Notes under the pieces: model-generated | Databases searched by the model: none | The model's input: the letters and a program-made list of their open reading frames with translations, nothing else | Told to the model about the DNA's origin: nothing | Translations under genes and position numbers: made by a program | In this document: positions 1 to 7,031 of the stretch, piece after piece | Numbering within the stretch: the first letter of the stretch is position 1 | Layout of the letters: every line of letters begins with the position of its first letter | From: Clostridia bacterium | GTDB taxonomy: Bacteria > Bacillota > Clostridia > Christensenellales > CAG-138 | Direction of reading: 5' to 3' | NCBI GenBank assembly: GCA_017435185.1 | Contig: JAFSFN010000214.1 | Span: forward strand, 1-11,701 | DNA length: 11,701 bases

Positions 1-470
1 CATTCCTCCACCTTGCCGTGTCCTGCATTGTAGGCGGCTATGAAGTTGGTGAAATTATTGTTGAATCTCTGCTTCAAAAAATTCAAATACCAACAACCCA
101 TTTCAACATTCACACGCGGATCATACAGCATCTCTGCGCTGTACTCCTCAATATTGAGTTTATGAGCTATCCATTCACCCGTTTCGGGCATTATCTGCAT
201 GAGACCTATCGCACCCTTTATTGACACGCTGTCACTTTGATTGCCGCTCTCGCAATGCATCACGGCGGCCACGAGTGCAGGCTCAAGCTCATATTTTTTA
301 GAAAATTCAAGAATTTCAGCCTTATACGGCATTCTGTATGAAGTGCGTTCAATATAGTTGTTCACAAAATAAGCCGCTATACACAAAAGCAACAGCAGCA
401 ATGCGGACATTATACACAAAACCGCTTTTCGCTTTATGCTCTTTTTCTTCTTTTTTCGTCTTTTAGGCAT
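1..470 (-). CDS. Membrane-anchored lytic transglycosylase (SLT domain), C-terminus cut by window edge
   Basis: This gene starts at the ATG at 468-470 and stays open to the left edge, giving 156 visible residues. The first 15 residues are very basic (MPKRRKKKKK...), followed by a hydrophobic segment at about 16-36, so the protein should be anchored in the membrane with the enzyme domain outside. The domain shows the lytic transglycosylase signature: the catalytic Glu74 in CESGN, then GAIGLMQIMP at about 87-95 and AAYNAGHGKV at about 145-154. Enzymes of this family cut the MurNAc-GlcNAc bond of peptidoglycan, forming the 1,6-anhydro product. The start lies 30 bases after the coaE stop, with an AAGGCGAG ribosome-site-like stretch in between, so it is probably the last or a late gene of the pdp-polA-coaE operon. 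Only a little of the domain's end is missing. The family call is firm; the physiological role (wall growth, sporulation) is not visible. Confidence 0.9.
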   Translation of the reverse strand, partial: MPKRRKKKKKSIKRKAVLCIMSALLLLLLCIAAYFVNNYIERTSYRMPYKAEILEFSKKYELEPALVAAVMHCESGNQSDSVSIKGAIGLMQIMPETGEWIAHKLNIEEYSAEMLYDPRVNVEMGCWYLNFLKQRFNNNFTNFIAAYNAGHGKVEE

Positions 471-500
471 TCGCTTTTTTTTACTCGCCTTATAACATCT

Positions 501-1097
501 TTATACTCGCCTTATGCTCGCCAAAAGCTCGTCGAGCTTTTCATGCAATTGCGCAACAGTTCCGTTGTTATCTATAATTCTCGAAGCAATCTTTCGCTTG
601 AGCTCATTATCTGCCTGATTGTCAAGCCGTTTGATCACATCATCACGGGAGAGACCGCTGCGTTTCTTCGCTCGTTCTATTATAACATCACGGTCGGCGG
701 TTACAACCCACACTTCGTCCATTCTTTCATCCATGCCGGTTTGAGCAAGCAGGGGCACATCAAATACGATAATCGGATTTTCATTTTCTCGTTCGTATTT
801 TTTTGCAAGTTCAAACATTTTTCGTATAACAACAGGATGCACGATAGAATTGAGCAAATCGAGTGCTTCTCTGTTATTGAACACGACATTTGACAATGCC
901 GCTCTGTCTATCTCACCGTCCGGCGCAATTATACTGCGGCCAAAGCATTGAACTATTCGTTCAAAACATTCGCCGCCCTTCTTTGTCACAAGGCGAGATA
1001 TCTCATCGGCATCTATAATATATGCTCCTCTGTCCGCCAAATATTTTGACACGGTACTTTTTCCTGAGGCAATAAGCCCCGTAAGACCTATATACAT
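501..1097 (-). CDS. coaE: Dephospho-CoA kinase
   Basis: Dephospho-CoA kinase carries out the last step of coenzyme A synthesis, the ATP-dependent phosphorylation of the 3'-OH of dephospho-CoA, in the cytoplasm. The frame is open from an upstream ATG at 1148, but the start chosen here is the ATG at 1095-1097. The conserved N-terminus MYIGLTGLIASGKST begins exactly there, the polA stop lies 4 bases upstream, and the resulting 198 residues fit the family length of about 200. The P-loop is GLIASGKST at residues 7-15. The DADEISR segment at about 29-35, the HPVV stretch and FDVPLL match the CoaE core. No strong Shine-Dalgarno is seen before 1097, so translation is probably coupled to polA. The gene sits between polA and the lytic transglycosylase, an order typical of clostridial genomes. 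Confidence 0.93.
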   Translation of the reverse strand: MYIGLTGLIASGKSTVSKYLADRGAYIIDADEISRLVTKKGGECFERIVQCFGRSIIAPDGEIDRAALSNVVFNNREALDLLNSIVHPVVIRKMFELAKKYERENENPIIVFDVPLLAQTGMDERMDEVWVVTADRDVIIERAKKRSGLSRDDVIKRLDNQADNELKRKIASRIIDNNGTVAQLHEKLDELLASIRRV

Positions 1098-1101
1098 AGC
1101 T

Positions 1102-3663
1102 TTATTTCGTTTCAAACCAGCTTTTTCCCACCTTTGCCTCAGCAACAAGCGGTACAGACAATTCCATCACATTCTGCATTATATCGGTAAGCAGACTCTT
1201 TACCTGTTCCACTTCATCAGGCGGCGTGTCGATTATAAGTTCATCGTGTATTTGAAGTATCAGCTTTGCCTTTAGCGAGGCATCGCCGAGTGCTTTATGC
1301 ACACGTACCATAGCCAACTTGATTATATCGGCGGCACTGCCCTGTATTGGCATATTCATCGCCACTCTCTCGCCGAACGAGCGAGTGTTGAAGTTTGATG
1401 AATTTATTTCGGGAAGCTCTCTGCGCCTGCCCATGAGTGTAGTCACATAGCCGTTTTCTTTTCCTTTTATTGCACTGTCCTGCATATATTTATGCACGAG
1501 CGGATAGCGTGTAAGATATTTTTCTATATATTCCTTGGCTTCTTTTCGTGATACGCCTATGTTTTTGGCAAGTCCGAAATCGCTTATTCCGTAGACTATG
1601 CCGAAATTAACAGCCTTTGCCGCACTTCGTTGTTCGCTTGTGACCTCGCTTTGGTCAACGCCGAACACTTCACTTGCGGTAACTGTGTGTATATCCGTAT
1701 CATTTCTGAACGCATTACGCATCGTTTCGTCGCCGCTAATATGCGCCAAAAGTCTTAATTCTATCTGTGAATAGTCCGCCCCGACAAGCAAATTTCCATC
1801 GCTTGCCACAAAGGCTTTGCGTATCTCTCTGCCCAATGCCGTTCTGACGGGAATATTCTGCAAATTCGGCTCTGTGCTTGATATTCTGCCGGTCGCGGCA
1901 ACATTTTGATTGAAGCTCGTATGTATCCTGCCCTTACGAGCGGTATTTATCAGGCCATCAACAAATGTGCTTACGAGTTTTGTAAGTGTTCTGTATTCTG
2001 TTATAAGTGAGATTATGGGGCTCTTGTCCTCGAGTTTTTCCAAAACTTCGGAATCGGTGGAAAAGCCCGACTTTGTCTTTTTCACCGGGGGTAAACCCAG
2101 TTTGTTGAATAATATATCCGCAAGCTGTTTTGTTGATTGGATATTAAATTTTTCGCCGGCAAGCATGTATATTCCGTCCTCAAGCTCGCCTATGCGCTGT
2201 TTGAAAACCTCGGATAAAGCCAAAAGCACATCCGTATCAACGGCAAACCCCGTCTTTTCCATGTCAAAAAGCACATTTGACAACGGAAGCTCAATCTCAT
2301 AATAGAGCTTTTCAAGCTCTTTTTCTTTAAGTTCACTCATCATGCTTTCTTCAAGCGCAAACAACACCGCCGCACCTGTTTGAGTATTTGAGAGCCTTTC
2401 GGCGCACAGCGTTTTCAAATCAGCGGAAGGATGTATCGCATGGAGCAAATAATCGACAAGCATGGCATCAAAAGTACAGCCGCGTACTTCAACGCCATAT
2501 CTCGAGGCAATATGCCTTATGCGCTTTATATCGAAAACCGACTTTTTGATGTCCTCATTTTCCAAAAGCGGTTTTAATTCTTCAAACACAGTTTCTTCTG
2601 ACAAGCCTTCATCAAAAAGCGTCGCAACAAGCGCAATTTCATACTGCTTATTGGTGTCTGCTGAAAACTTGAACATATCATCTATGCGAACGGCAAGTTT
2701 TTTGCTGCCCAAAAGCGCAGCCGCTGTTTCATGAAGAACAGTTCTGTCGGTTATACGAACCGTTTCGCATTTTATTTCTGTATTGCTTTCTGTTTTTACA
2801 GGCGTTTTTCCTTTGGGAAGCCTTGATATGAGCGAGCGCAGTTCAAGCTCGTTCATTAGCGGCACTGCTCCTGCCATTTTTTCGGAATCAAATGCACAGT
2901 CCTCAAGGCCAACGGTTATCGGTGCTTGAGTATTTATTGTTCCGAGTTTGTATGACAATCGTGCAAGTTCTGCATTTTCAGAGAGTTTTTTGTGCAGTGC
3001 ACCTTTTTCATTGTCTATGTTTTCAAGTACACCTTCGAGTGTGCCGTATTTACCCAAAAGTTTTAATGCCGTCACCTCGCCAACACCCGGAATTCCCGGA
3101 ATATTGTCGGAGTTGTCACCCATCAGGGCCTTGAGGTCTATCATATGCTTGGGAGCAAGACCGTATTTTTCTTTAAGTTTTTCGGTATCATATTCGACAG
3201 TGTCGCTTATGCCCTTTATTGTGAGCAAAACATGGGTCTTGTCAGTAATGAGCTGTAATGCGTCCTTATCTCCCGTGACAAGCAGCGCCTCAACATTGCT
3301 TTCCTCTGCCTTTCTTGCCATTGTGCCGAGTATATCATCAGCTTCAAAGCGTTCACATTCGCAGACGGTTATTCCCATACAAGAAAGCATCTGCTTTATG
3401 AGAGGAAACTGCGTCCTTAAATCGTCGGGCGTAACCTTTCGGCCTGCCTTGTATTCGGCGTAGCTGTCATGCCTGAAAGTTTTTCCGTGCATATCAAAAG
3501 CCACAAGCATATAATCAGGCTTTTTGTCAACGAGCTTCAAAAGCATGCTCAAAAAACCGTATACCGCACCTGTGGGAGTTCCTTCTCTTGTTGTCATTGA
3601 CGGAAGCGCATAATAAGCCCGATGCATGAGACTGTTTCCGTCTATAACAATTATCCTGCTCAA
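1102..3663 (-). CDS. polA: DNA polymerase I, proofreading-domain residues missing
   Basis: This is a full-length family A polymerase (853 aa) for Okazaki fragment processing and repair synthesis. The N-terminal 5'-3' nuclease domain shows IIVIDGNSLMHRAYY, the GDKDALQLI segment and DNSDNIPGIPGVGE. The polymerase domain has motif A DYSQIELR (Asp630), the O-helix RSAAKAVNFGIVYG (Arg679, Lys683, Phe687, Tyr691) and motif C HDE at 806-808. The middle domain keeps the 3'-5' exonuclease fold (FDAMLVDYLLHA) but shows LAVRIDD where a proofreading enzyme has DTET-like acids, so it is probably inactive, as in Bacillus and Taq enzymes. The start is TTG at 3661-3663. No ATG precedes the conserved N-terminus in frame, and AGGAGCT at 3671-3677, inside the last codons of the upstream hydrolase gene, is well placed as its ribosome site. 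The start lies 5 bases after that gene's stop. Confidence 0.97.
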   Translation of the reverse strand: MSRIIVIDGNSLMHRAYYALPSMTTREGTPTGAVYGFLSMLLKLVDKKPDYMLVAFDMHGKTFRHDSYAEYKAGRKVTPDDLRTQFPLIKQMLSCMGITVCECERFEADDILGTMARKAEESNVEALLVTGDKDALQLITDKTHVLLTIKGISDTVEYDTEKLKEKYGLAPKHMIDLKALMGDNSDNIPGIPGVGEVTALKLLGKYGTLEGVLENIDNEKGALHKKLSENAELARLSYKLGTINTQAPITVGLEDCAFDSEKMAGAVPLMNELELRSLISRLPKGKTPVKTESNTEIKCETVRITDRTVLHETAAALLGSKKLAVRIDDMFKFSADTNKQYEIALVATLFDEGLSEETVFEELKPLLENEDIKKSVFDIKRIRHIASRYGVEVRGCTFDAMLVDYLLHAIHPSADLKTLCAERLSNTQTGAAVLFALEESMMSELKEKELEKLYYEIELPLSNVLFDMEKTGFAVDTDVLLALSEVFKQRIGELEDGIYMLAGEKFNIQSTKQLADILFNKLGLPPVKKTKSGFSTDSEVLEKLEDKSPIISLITEYRTLTKLVSTFVDGLINTARKGRIHTSFNQNVAATGRISSTEPNLQNIPVRTALGREIRKAFVASDGNLLVGADYSQIELRLLAHISGDETMRNAFRNDTDIHTVTASEVFGVDQSEVTSEQRSAAKAVNFGIVYGISDFGLAKNIGVSRKEAKEYIEKYLTRYPLVHKYMQDSAIKGKENGYVTTLMGRRRELPEINSSNFNTRSFGERVAMNMPIQGSAADIIKLAMVRVHKALGDASLKAKLILQIHDELIIDTPPDEVEQVKSLLTDIMQNVMELSVPLVAEAKVGKSWFETK

Positions 3664-3668
3664 ATTTT

Positions 3669-4478
3669 TCAGCTCCTAAAATCAAAAGTGGAATTAAGCC
3701 ATTCACAGCACAGTTCAAACCAATGCGCACAATGCTCATCTTTTCTGCCAACTTCATTTGTGCACATCGAAGCGCCATGTCCGCCCTCATGGAAAACATG
3801 GAGTTCAAAAGGCACTTTCTTGGCACTCAATGCTGATGCCATGAGCAATGAATTTTCAACGGGAACACAAGCATCGTCTGCCGCATGCCACATAAATGTG
3901 GGCGGAGTTTTTTCACTCACATTCTTTTCGAGCGAAAACGCCTCTTTGAGCGCATCGTTCGTTTCACCGGCCATCAATGTATTTATCGAGCCTTTATGTG
4001 CAAATTTGCCGGATGTTATGACGGGATAGCACAATATCATTGCATTTGAGCGTATCTCTTCTGTGTCATTAAATCCAAATTTTTCCGTGAATATTGCATT
4101 GTCCGGCATTATTCCGCTGCAGCCTGCCAAATGTCCGCCTGCGGAAAAACCGCAGACCGCTATTTTATCCGGAAGTATGCACCACTCTTCGCATTTTTCA
4201 CGCATGAGCTTTATCGCCGTTGCAAGCTCATACATAGGCATCATGCCCGCCGCTTTTTCCACCGTGGAATACATGAGCGTGAATGCCTGATACCCTTTCA
4301 TATAAAAAGCCGCCGCAACAGGCTCTTTTTCTCTGAACGCAACAAATTCATATCCGCCGCCGCCAAGAATTAAAACTGCAGGACGCTTATCATAATCAGG
4401 CATTGAATAATGAGGGTCATGTATATAACCTGTCAAAAGCATCTCATTGCCGCCAATTTTTTCAGTAACAGTTTTCAT
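3669..4478 (-). CDS. Alpha/beta hydrolase, esterase-like (BD-FAE/Abhydrolase_3 type)
   Basis: This 269-residue cytoplasmic hydrolase has no signal peptide. Visible landmarks are a GGGGY stretch at 39-43 in the oxyanion-hole position (where many relatives have HGGG), the nucleophile elbow GFSAGG with Ser112, a likely acid Asp202 in the DACVPV segment, and His234 in GGHG. This order and the HAADD...VPVENS context match small carboxylesterases often annotated as xylan esterase-like or acetyl esterase proteins. The true substrate cannot be read from the sequence. The ATG at 4478 is preceded by AAGAAAGG within the end of the pdp gene, and the gap to the pdp stop is 5 bases, so the two are translated from one message. 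Pairing with nucleoside phosphorylase and polymerase I may be simple operon co-location. Confidence 0.85.
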   Translation of the reverse strand: MKTVTEKIGGNEMLLTGYIHDPHYSMPDYDKRPAVLILGGGGYEFVAFREKEPVAAAFYMKGYQAFTLMYSTVEKAAGMMPMYELATAIKLMREKCEEWCILPDKIAVCGFSAGGHLAGCSGIMPDNAIFTEKFGFNDTEEIRSNAMILCYPVITSGKFAHKGSINTLMAGETNDALKEAFSLEKNVSEKTPPTFMWHAADDACVPVENSLLMASALSAKKVPFELHVFHEGGHGASMCTNEVGRKDEHCAHWFELCCEWLNSTFDFRS

Positions 4479-4483
4479 TTTTT

Positions 4484-5797
4484 TCAGACCTTTCTTACTA
4501 TTTTGTATATCGGAGATTTTACTTCTATTTCCTCGTTTGAAAGTACAAACGCAGTTTTTACAAGGTTTGCCGCTTCTTCAGCCTTTGTTTCATCATTGAC
4601 ATAGAGTGTAGCGACAGGCTCATTGTTTTTGACATGATCGCCCACACGCTTGTGCAACATGAGCCCCACCGCATGATCTATCTTGTCGGTCTTTTTCTGT
4701 CTGCCTGCACCCAGTATACAGGCGGCATTGCCAATACTTAACGCATCCACCTGCTTTATGTATCCTTCGCCGCAGTATACGGGAATATGCTTTTTAACAT
4801 TCACCAATTCATCAAGATTATCAAAGCACGAAGTATCACCGCCCAAAGCAGCGCACATCGACCTGAGTTTTTCCAAAGCTCTGCCCGAATGTAACGCTTC
4901 GCCCACCAGTGCATCGGCTTCAGCACCATCACCTGCCACGCCCGAAAGCATCAGCATCTGTTTTGCAATGAATGTGCTCACCTGCATAAGCGGCGTGTCA
5001 TTGCCTACTCTGAGCGAGAGTGCATCTATTGCTTCACGCACTTCAAGCCCGTTTCCTATTGCCATTCCGAGCGGCTCATTCATGTTTGTAAGTATGGCCA
5101 TGGTTTCTCTGCCCATGCGATGTCCGATATTGACCATTTCCCATGCAAGCGCCTCTGCTTCCTCAACAGTTTTCATAAAAGCACCATTGCCGAATTTTAC
5201 ATCAAGCACGATAACATCTGCACCTGCGGCAATCTTCTTGCTCATTATGCTTGAAGCAATAAGCGGTATACTGTCCACCGTAGCAGTAACATCACGGAGC
5301 GCATACATGAGCTTGTCGGCAGGCACAAGACTTGCACTTTGCGAAGCCACACACAGACCCAGCTCGCCTACAGTCTTTTCAAAAAATTGGCCGTCACATT
5401 CTGTGCTCAAGCCCTTTATTGATTCGAGCTTGTCTATCGTTCCTCCCGTTGCGCCAAGGCCTCGGCCCGACAGTTTTGCCACACAGCCACCGCAGGCCGC
5501 TACCAACGGTGCTAAAATAAGCGTTGTCGTATCACCAACACCGCCCGTTGAATGCTTATCAGCCTTTTTGCATTTTATTGTCGAAAGGTCAAGGACCTCG
5601 CCCGAGTCAATCATTGCACGAGTGAGGATTTGAGTTTCTTCATGATTCATGCCTTTTAAGCACACAGCCATGAGCCATGCAGACATCTGATAATCGGCAA
5701 CAGCACCGCTTACAAAACCATCTGTCAGAAACTTTATCTCTGCTTCGGTATTTGCCCCACCGTTTCGCTTTTTACTTATTATATCAACTGTTCGCAT
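4484..5797 (-). CDS. pdp: Pyrimidine-nucleoside phosphorylase
   Basis: This enzyme splits uridine, deoxyuridine or thymidine with phosphate to give the free base and (deoxy)ribose 1-phosphate in nucleoside salvage. It has 437 residues, the usual length. KHSTGGVGD at 81-89 is the phosphate-binding loop, and SGRGLGATGGTIDKLES from 110 is the family signature. Arg168, Ser183 and Lys187 occupy the known base-binding positions. Lys108 stands where E. coli thymidine phosphorylase (DeoA) has Met, which favours the broader pyrimidine-nucleoside phosphorylase (EC 2.4.2.2) over a strict thymidine phosphorylase. The C-terminal part (GYIKQVDALSIGNAA... to the end) is the usual third domain. It is the first gene of the five-gene minus-strand operon. 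No clear Shine-Dalgarno precedes the ATG, and the promoter lies so close that the message may be leaderless. Confidence 0.94.
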   Translation of the reverse strand: MRTVDIISKKRNGGANTEAEIKFLTDGFVSGAVADYQMSAWLMAVCLKGMNHEETQILTRAMIDSGEVLDLSTIKCKKADKHSTGGVGDTTTLILAPLVAACGGCVAKLSGRGLGATGGTIDKLESIKGLSTECDGQFFEKTVGELGLCVASQSASLVPADKLMYALRDVTATVDSIPLIASSIMSKKIAAGADVIVLDVKFGNGAFMKTVEEAEALAWEMVNIGHRMGRETMAILTNMNEPLGMAIGNGLEVREAIDALSLRVGNDTPLMQVSTFIAKQMLMLSGVAGDGAEADALVGEALHSGRALEKLRSMCAALGGDTSCFDNLDELVNVKKHIPVYCGEGYIKQVDALSIGNAACILGAGRQKKTDKIDHAVGLMLHKRVGDHVKNNEPVATLYVNDETKAEEAANLVKTAFVLSNEEIEVKSPIYKIVRKV

Positions 5798-5803
5798 AGT
5801 AAG

Positions 5804-5832
5804 ATTTTACCACGCCGCATTTCTTATTGCAA
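5804..5832 (-). promoter_or_regulatory. Sigma-A promoter of the pdp-hydrolase-polA-coaE operon, possibly leaderless
   Basis: Read on the minus strand, TTGCAA (5827-5832) and TAAAAT (5804-5809) are separated by exactly 17 bases, and TGG before the -10 makes it an extended -10 box. Only six bases (CTTACT) lie between the -10 box and the ATG of pdp, so a normal start site at +1 would fall on or next to the A of the start codon. This fits the lack of a ribosome binding site there. The start point is inferred, not measured. Confidence 0.6.
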
Positions 5833-5839
5833 CCAAATC

Positions 5840-5874
5840 AAAATGCAGCAGTCTGTTTACTCTGCTGCATTTTT
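5840..5874. terminator. Bidirectional intrinsic terminator downstream of the lipoprotein gene
   Basis: AAAATGCAGCAG (5840-5851) pairs perfectly with CTGCTGCATTTT (5862-5873) around a 10-base loop. The A/T ends give a T-run on both strands. On the minus strand it ends the lipoprotein transcript, whose stop codon is at 5892, and insulates the pdp promoter that follows directly. No plus-strand gene ends here. Confidence 0.85.
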
Positions 5875-5891
5875 GTCGTTGTTTTACGGTT

Positions 5892-6521
5892 TTAGTTTTC
5901 CATCAAAGTATAGTCATCACGAATTTCAAACCATGTTTCATCGGGATAATTATTATATTCGATTATCTCCATAAGCGTATCGTCCGACTTCATATAGCAC
6001 AATTTATCACTTTCATCAAAGTACAAAGTCAGCGTTCCGCCGTCGCCCTCTGCCTTTTCATACTTATATGATACGCCGTTTATTTCCTCATTACCCTCTG
6101 TAAAGCTCTTGTTGAGCTGTTCATGATTGTTGTCAAAAGGCTCAATCTTCGTCTGAGATGTGGTGGACTTGAATATCAGTTTTTCGGAATCATATATCGC
6201 ATAATGATAACCTGTGACTGTGTCTTTGAGATTTTTTATTACTGTGCCTTGGTATTCAAACTCCATGTATACCATGCCGTCTTTCACGCCCTGAGTAACA
6301 GTCAACTCCACGCCGTCCTGATCTATCTTGTAGACCAGCTTGTACGGGTTGACCGCATCATTGAGCGTCTTGCCGATTATTTCAGCCATAAGGCCGCCCG
6401 AGTTAAGCACTACACCATTGTATTGCTCGTTGTCGTTGCTCTTTTCTTCGTCTTTCAATCCGCACGCTATAAAAGACAAAGCAAGCACGACAGAAATGGT
6501 CAATATCAAAAGTTTTTTCAT
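5892..6521 (-). CDS. Small secreted lipoprotein of unknown function
   Basis: The product is 209 residues long and begins with a lipoprotein signal: MKKLL, a hydrophobic stretch to about residue 19, and a lipobox-like FIAC with the lipid-accepting Cys20, followed by a charged linker (KDEEKSNDNEQ). The -3 position is Phe rather than the usual Leu, which is tolerated but less common. The mature part is polar and rich in Tyr, Asp and Glu, with alternating beta-like stretches (GVELTVTQGVKDGMVYMEF, GGTLTLYFDESDKLCYMKS). This recalls small extracytoplasmic beta-sheet or lipocalin-like lipoproteins, but I recognise no family. It has its own promoter and terminator, so it is a single-gene unit. The start at 6521 is supported by GGAGTG (as CACTCC at 6528-6533), six bases upstream. 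Confidence 0.8.
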   Translation of the reverse strand: MKKLLILTISVVLALSFIACGLKDEEKSNDNEQYNGVVLNSGGLMAEIIGKTLNDAVNPYKLVYKIDQDGVELTVTQGVKDGMVYMEFEYQGTVIKNLKDTVTGYHYAIYDSEKLIFKSTTSQTKIEPFDNNHEQLNKSFTEGNEEINGVSYKYEKAEGDGGTLTLYFDESDKLCYMKSDDTLMEIIEYNNYPDETWFEIRDDYTLMEN

Positions 6522-6555
6522 TCAGATCACTCCATAAACAGTTTTTAATACAAAT

Positions 6556-6581
6556 ATTATAACATATTTTCCGTATTGCAA
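6556..6581 (-). promoter_or_regulatory. Extended -10 promoter of the lipoprotein gene
   Basis: On the minus strand a consensus TATAAT (complement at 6556-6561) is preceded by TGT, an extended -10 motif. A weak TTTGCA-like -35 lies about 15 bases further upstream. The start codon lies 34 bases downstream of the -10 box, leaving room for a short leader with a GGAG ribosome site. Confidence 0.6.
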
Positions 6582-6619
6582 ACAGCTAAAAAAAGAGTTA
6601 GAATCATATATACAGTTTC

Positions 6620-6696
6620 GGGGATGTAGCCCAGCCGGTTAGAGCGCTTCGCTCACATCGAAGAGGTCGGGGGTTCGAATCCCTTCATCCCCACCA
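6620..6696 (+). tRNA. tRNA-Val (anticodon CAC)
   Basis: The 77 bases fold as a complete tRNA with encoded CCA. The acceptor arm GGGGATG pairs with CATCCCC, with discriminator A at 6693 followed by CCA. The D-arm is GCCC/GAGC, the anticodon stem CTTCG/CGAAG encloses the loop CTCACAT with anticodon CAC, the variable loop has five bases, and the T-arm has the TTCGAAT loop. CAC reads the valine codon GTG. Oddities are a C-A mismatch in the D-stem (positions 12-23) and two G-U pairs at the base of the T-stem. The gene lies at the junction of core and accessory DNA, and its 3' end is a likely integration target. Confidence 0.93.
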
Positions 6697-6699
6697 AAT

Positions 6700-6738
6700 A
6701 AGGTAGTAGATTTTGATAGAAAGTCTACTACCTTTTTT
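6700..6738 (+). terminator. Intrinsic terminator of the tRNA-Val transcript
   Basis: AAGGTAGTAGA (6700-6710) pairs perfectly with TCTACTACCTT (6724-6734) around a 13-base loop and is followed by a run of T to 6738. It starts four bases after the tRNA CCA end, as expected for a tRNA terminator. Confidence 0.88.
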
Positions 6739-6745
6739 CTTTGCA

Positions 6746-6771
6746 AAAATCCCTTGATTTCAAGGGATTTT
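6746..6771. repeat. Perfect 26-base palindrome (12-base arms, 2-base loop)
   Basis: AAAATCCCTTGA (6746-6757) and TCAAGGGATTTT (6760-6771) are exact reverse complements separated by TT. It could be a second terminator stem, but the very short loop and near-perfect symmetry also suit a protein binding site or a recombination-site arm. Its place 50 bases from the tRNA end makes the second reading attractive; the sequence alone does not decide. Confidence 0.7.
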
Positions 6772-6792
6772 CAGACTTTCAAGGCATAAAGC

Positions 6793-6827
6793 AACCCGCC
6801 CTGGAGTGTTTTCCGGGACGGGTTTTT
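6793..6827 (+). terminator. Terminator-like GC-rich hairpin
   Basis: AACCCGCCCTGGA (6793-6805) pairs with TCCGGGACGGGTT (6812-6824), with one C-A mismatch and one wobble, around a short loop, followed by T to 6827. No plus-strand gene ends just before it, so it is either a back-up terminator or a leftover of the element end. Confidence 0.65.
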
Positions 6828-6868
6828 CTTGTTTTCGGAGGTCGCAGCGGACTGCCGTAAAAGTATAG

Positions 6869-6936
6869 GTTTGCTTTGTGGGTATATCGTTTGCTTTTTG
6901 AGTAAAGGTTTGCTTTATGGGGTTATCGTTTGCTTT
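6869..6936 (+). repeat. Four iteron-like direct repeats of GTTTGCTTT
   Basis: Exact copies of GTTTGCTTT begin at 6869, 6889, 6908 and 6928, that is at 20, 19 and 20 base steps. The first and third copies share longer flanks (GGTTTGCTTT, then a TGGG/TAT context), and the second and fourth start CGTTTGC, so the array is also two 39-base units. Steps close to two helical turns put all copies on one face of the DNA, as in iterons or multi-site operators. No replication initiator gene is seen in the window. The role is unknown. Confidence 0.75.
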
Positions 6937-6989
6937 GTCCGTTTTTTGTACAGCAAATAACCTATAATGAAGAAAAGCATAGGTCAGTC

Positions 6990-7018
6990 TTGAATTTAGT
7001 CTGATATTGTGCTATAAT
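6990..7018 (+). promoter_or_regulatory. Promoter of the AbrB-like/methyltransferase operon
   Basis: TTGAAT (6990-6995) and a consensus TATAAT (7013-7018) are separated by 17 bases, with TG at 7010-7011 forming an extended -10 box. The ATG at 7047 follows a strong GGAGGAG ribosome site (7036-7042) with four bases between. This should be a strong sigma-A promoter unless repressed. Confidence 0.8.
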
Positions 7019-7031
7019 TAGACTAAATTCA
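6991..7031. promoter_or_regulatory. Perfect inverted repeat enclosing the promoter; likely operator
   Basis: TGAATTTAGTCT (6991-7002) and AGACTAAATTCA (7020-7031) are exact 12-base reverse complements with 17 bases between. The left arm overlaps the -35 box and the right arm covers the expected transcription start, with the -10 box in the spacer. A dimeric or tetrameric protein bound to both arms would block the promoter. The next gene encodes a small AbrB-like DNA-binding candidate, so autoregulation is the simplest reading, by inference. Confidence 0.7.

Noticed and set aside
482..514. Short direct repeat of ACTCGCCTTAT type around the coaE stop
   Set aside because: Two copies of about eleven bases at the end of a gene; probably small slippage with no evident function.
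1098..1148. Upstream ATG start of coaE at 1148
   Set aside because: The extra 17 residues are not part of the conserved family start, and overlap polA; the ATG at 1097 begins exactly at the conserved N-terminus.
4683..5633. A 316-codon open frame on the plus strand
   Set aside because: It lies wholly opposite the pyrimidine-nucleoside phosphorylase gene, has a Ser/Pro-rich antisense composition and no ribosome site. It is a shadow of the real gene.
6869..6936. CRISPR-like array
   Set aside because: The repeat is only nine bases with spacers of about ten, four copies, and there are no cas genes. Iteron or operator type fits better.
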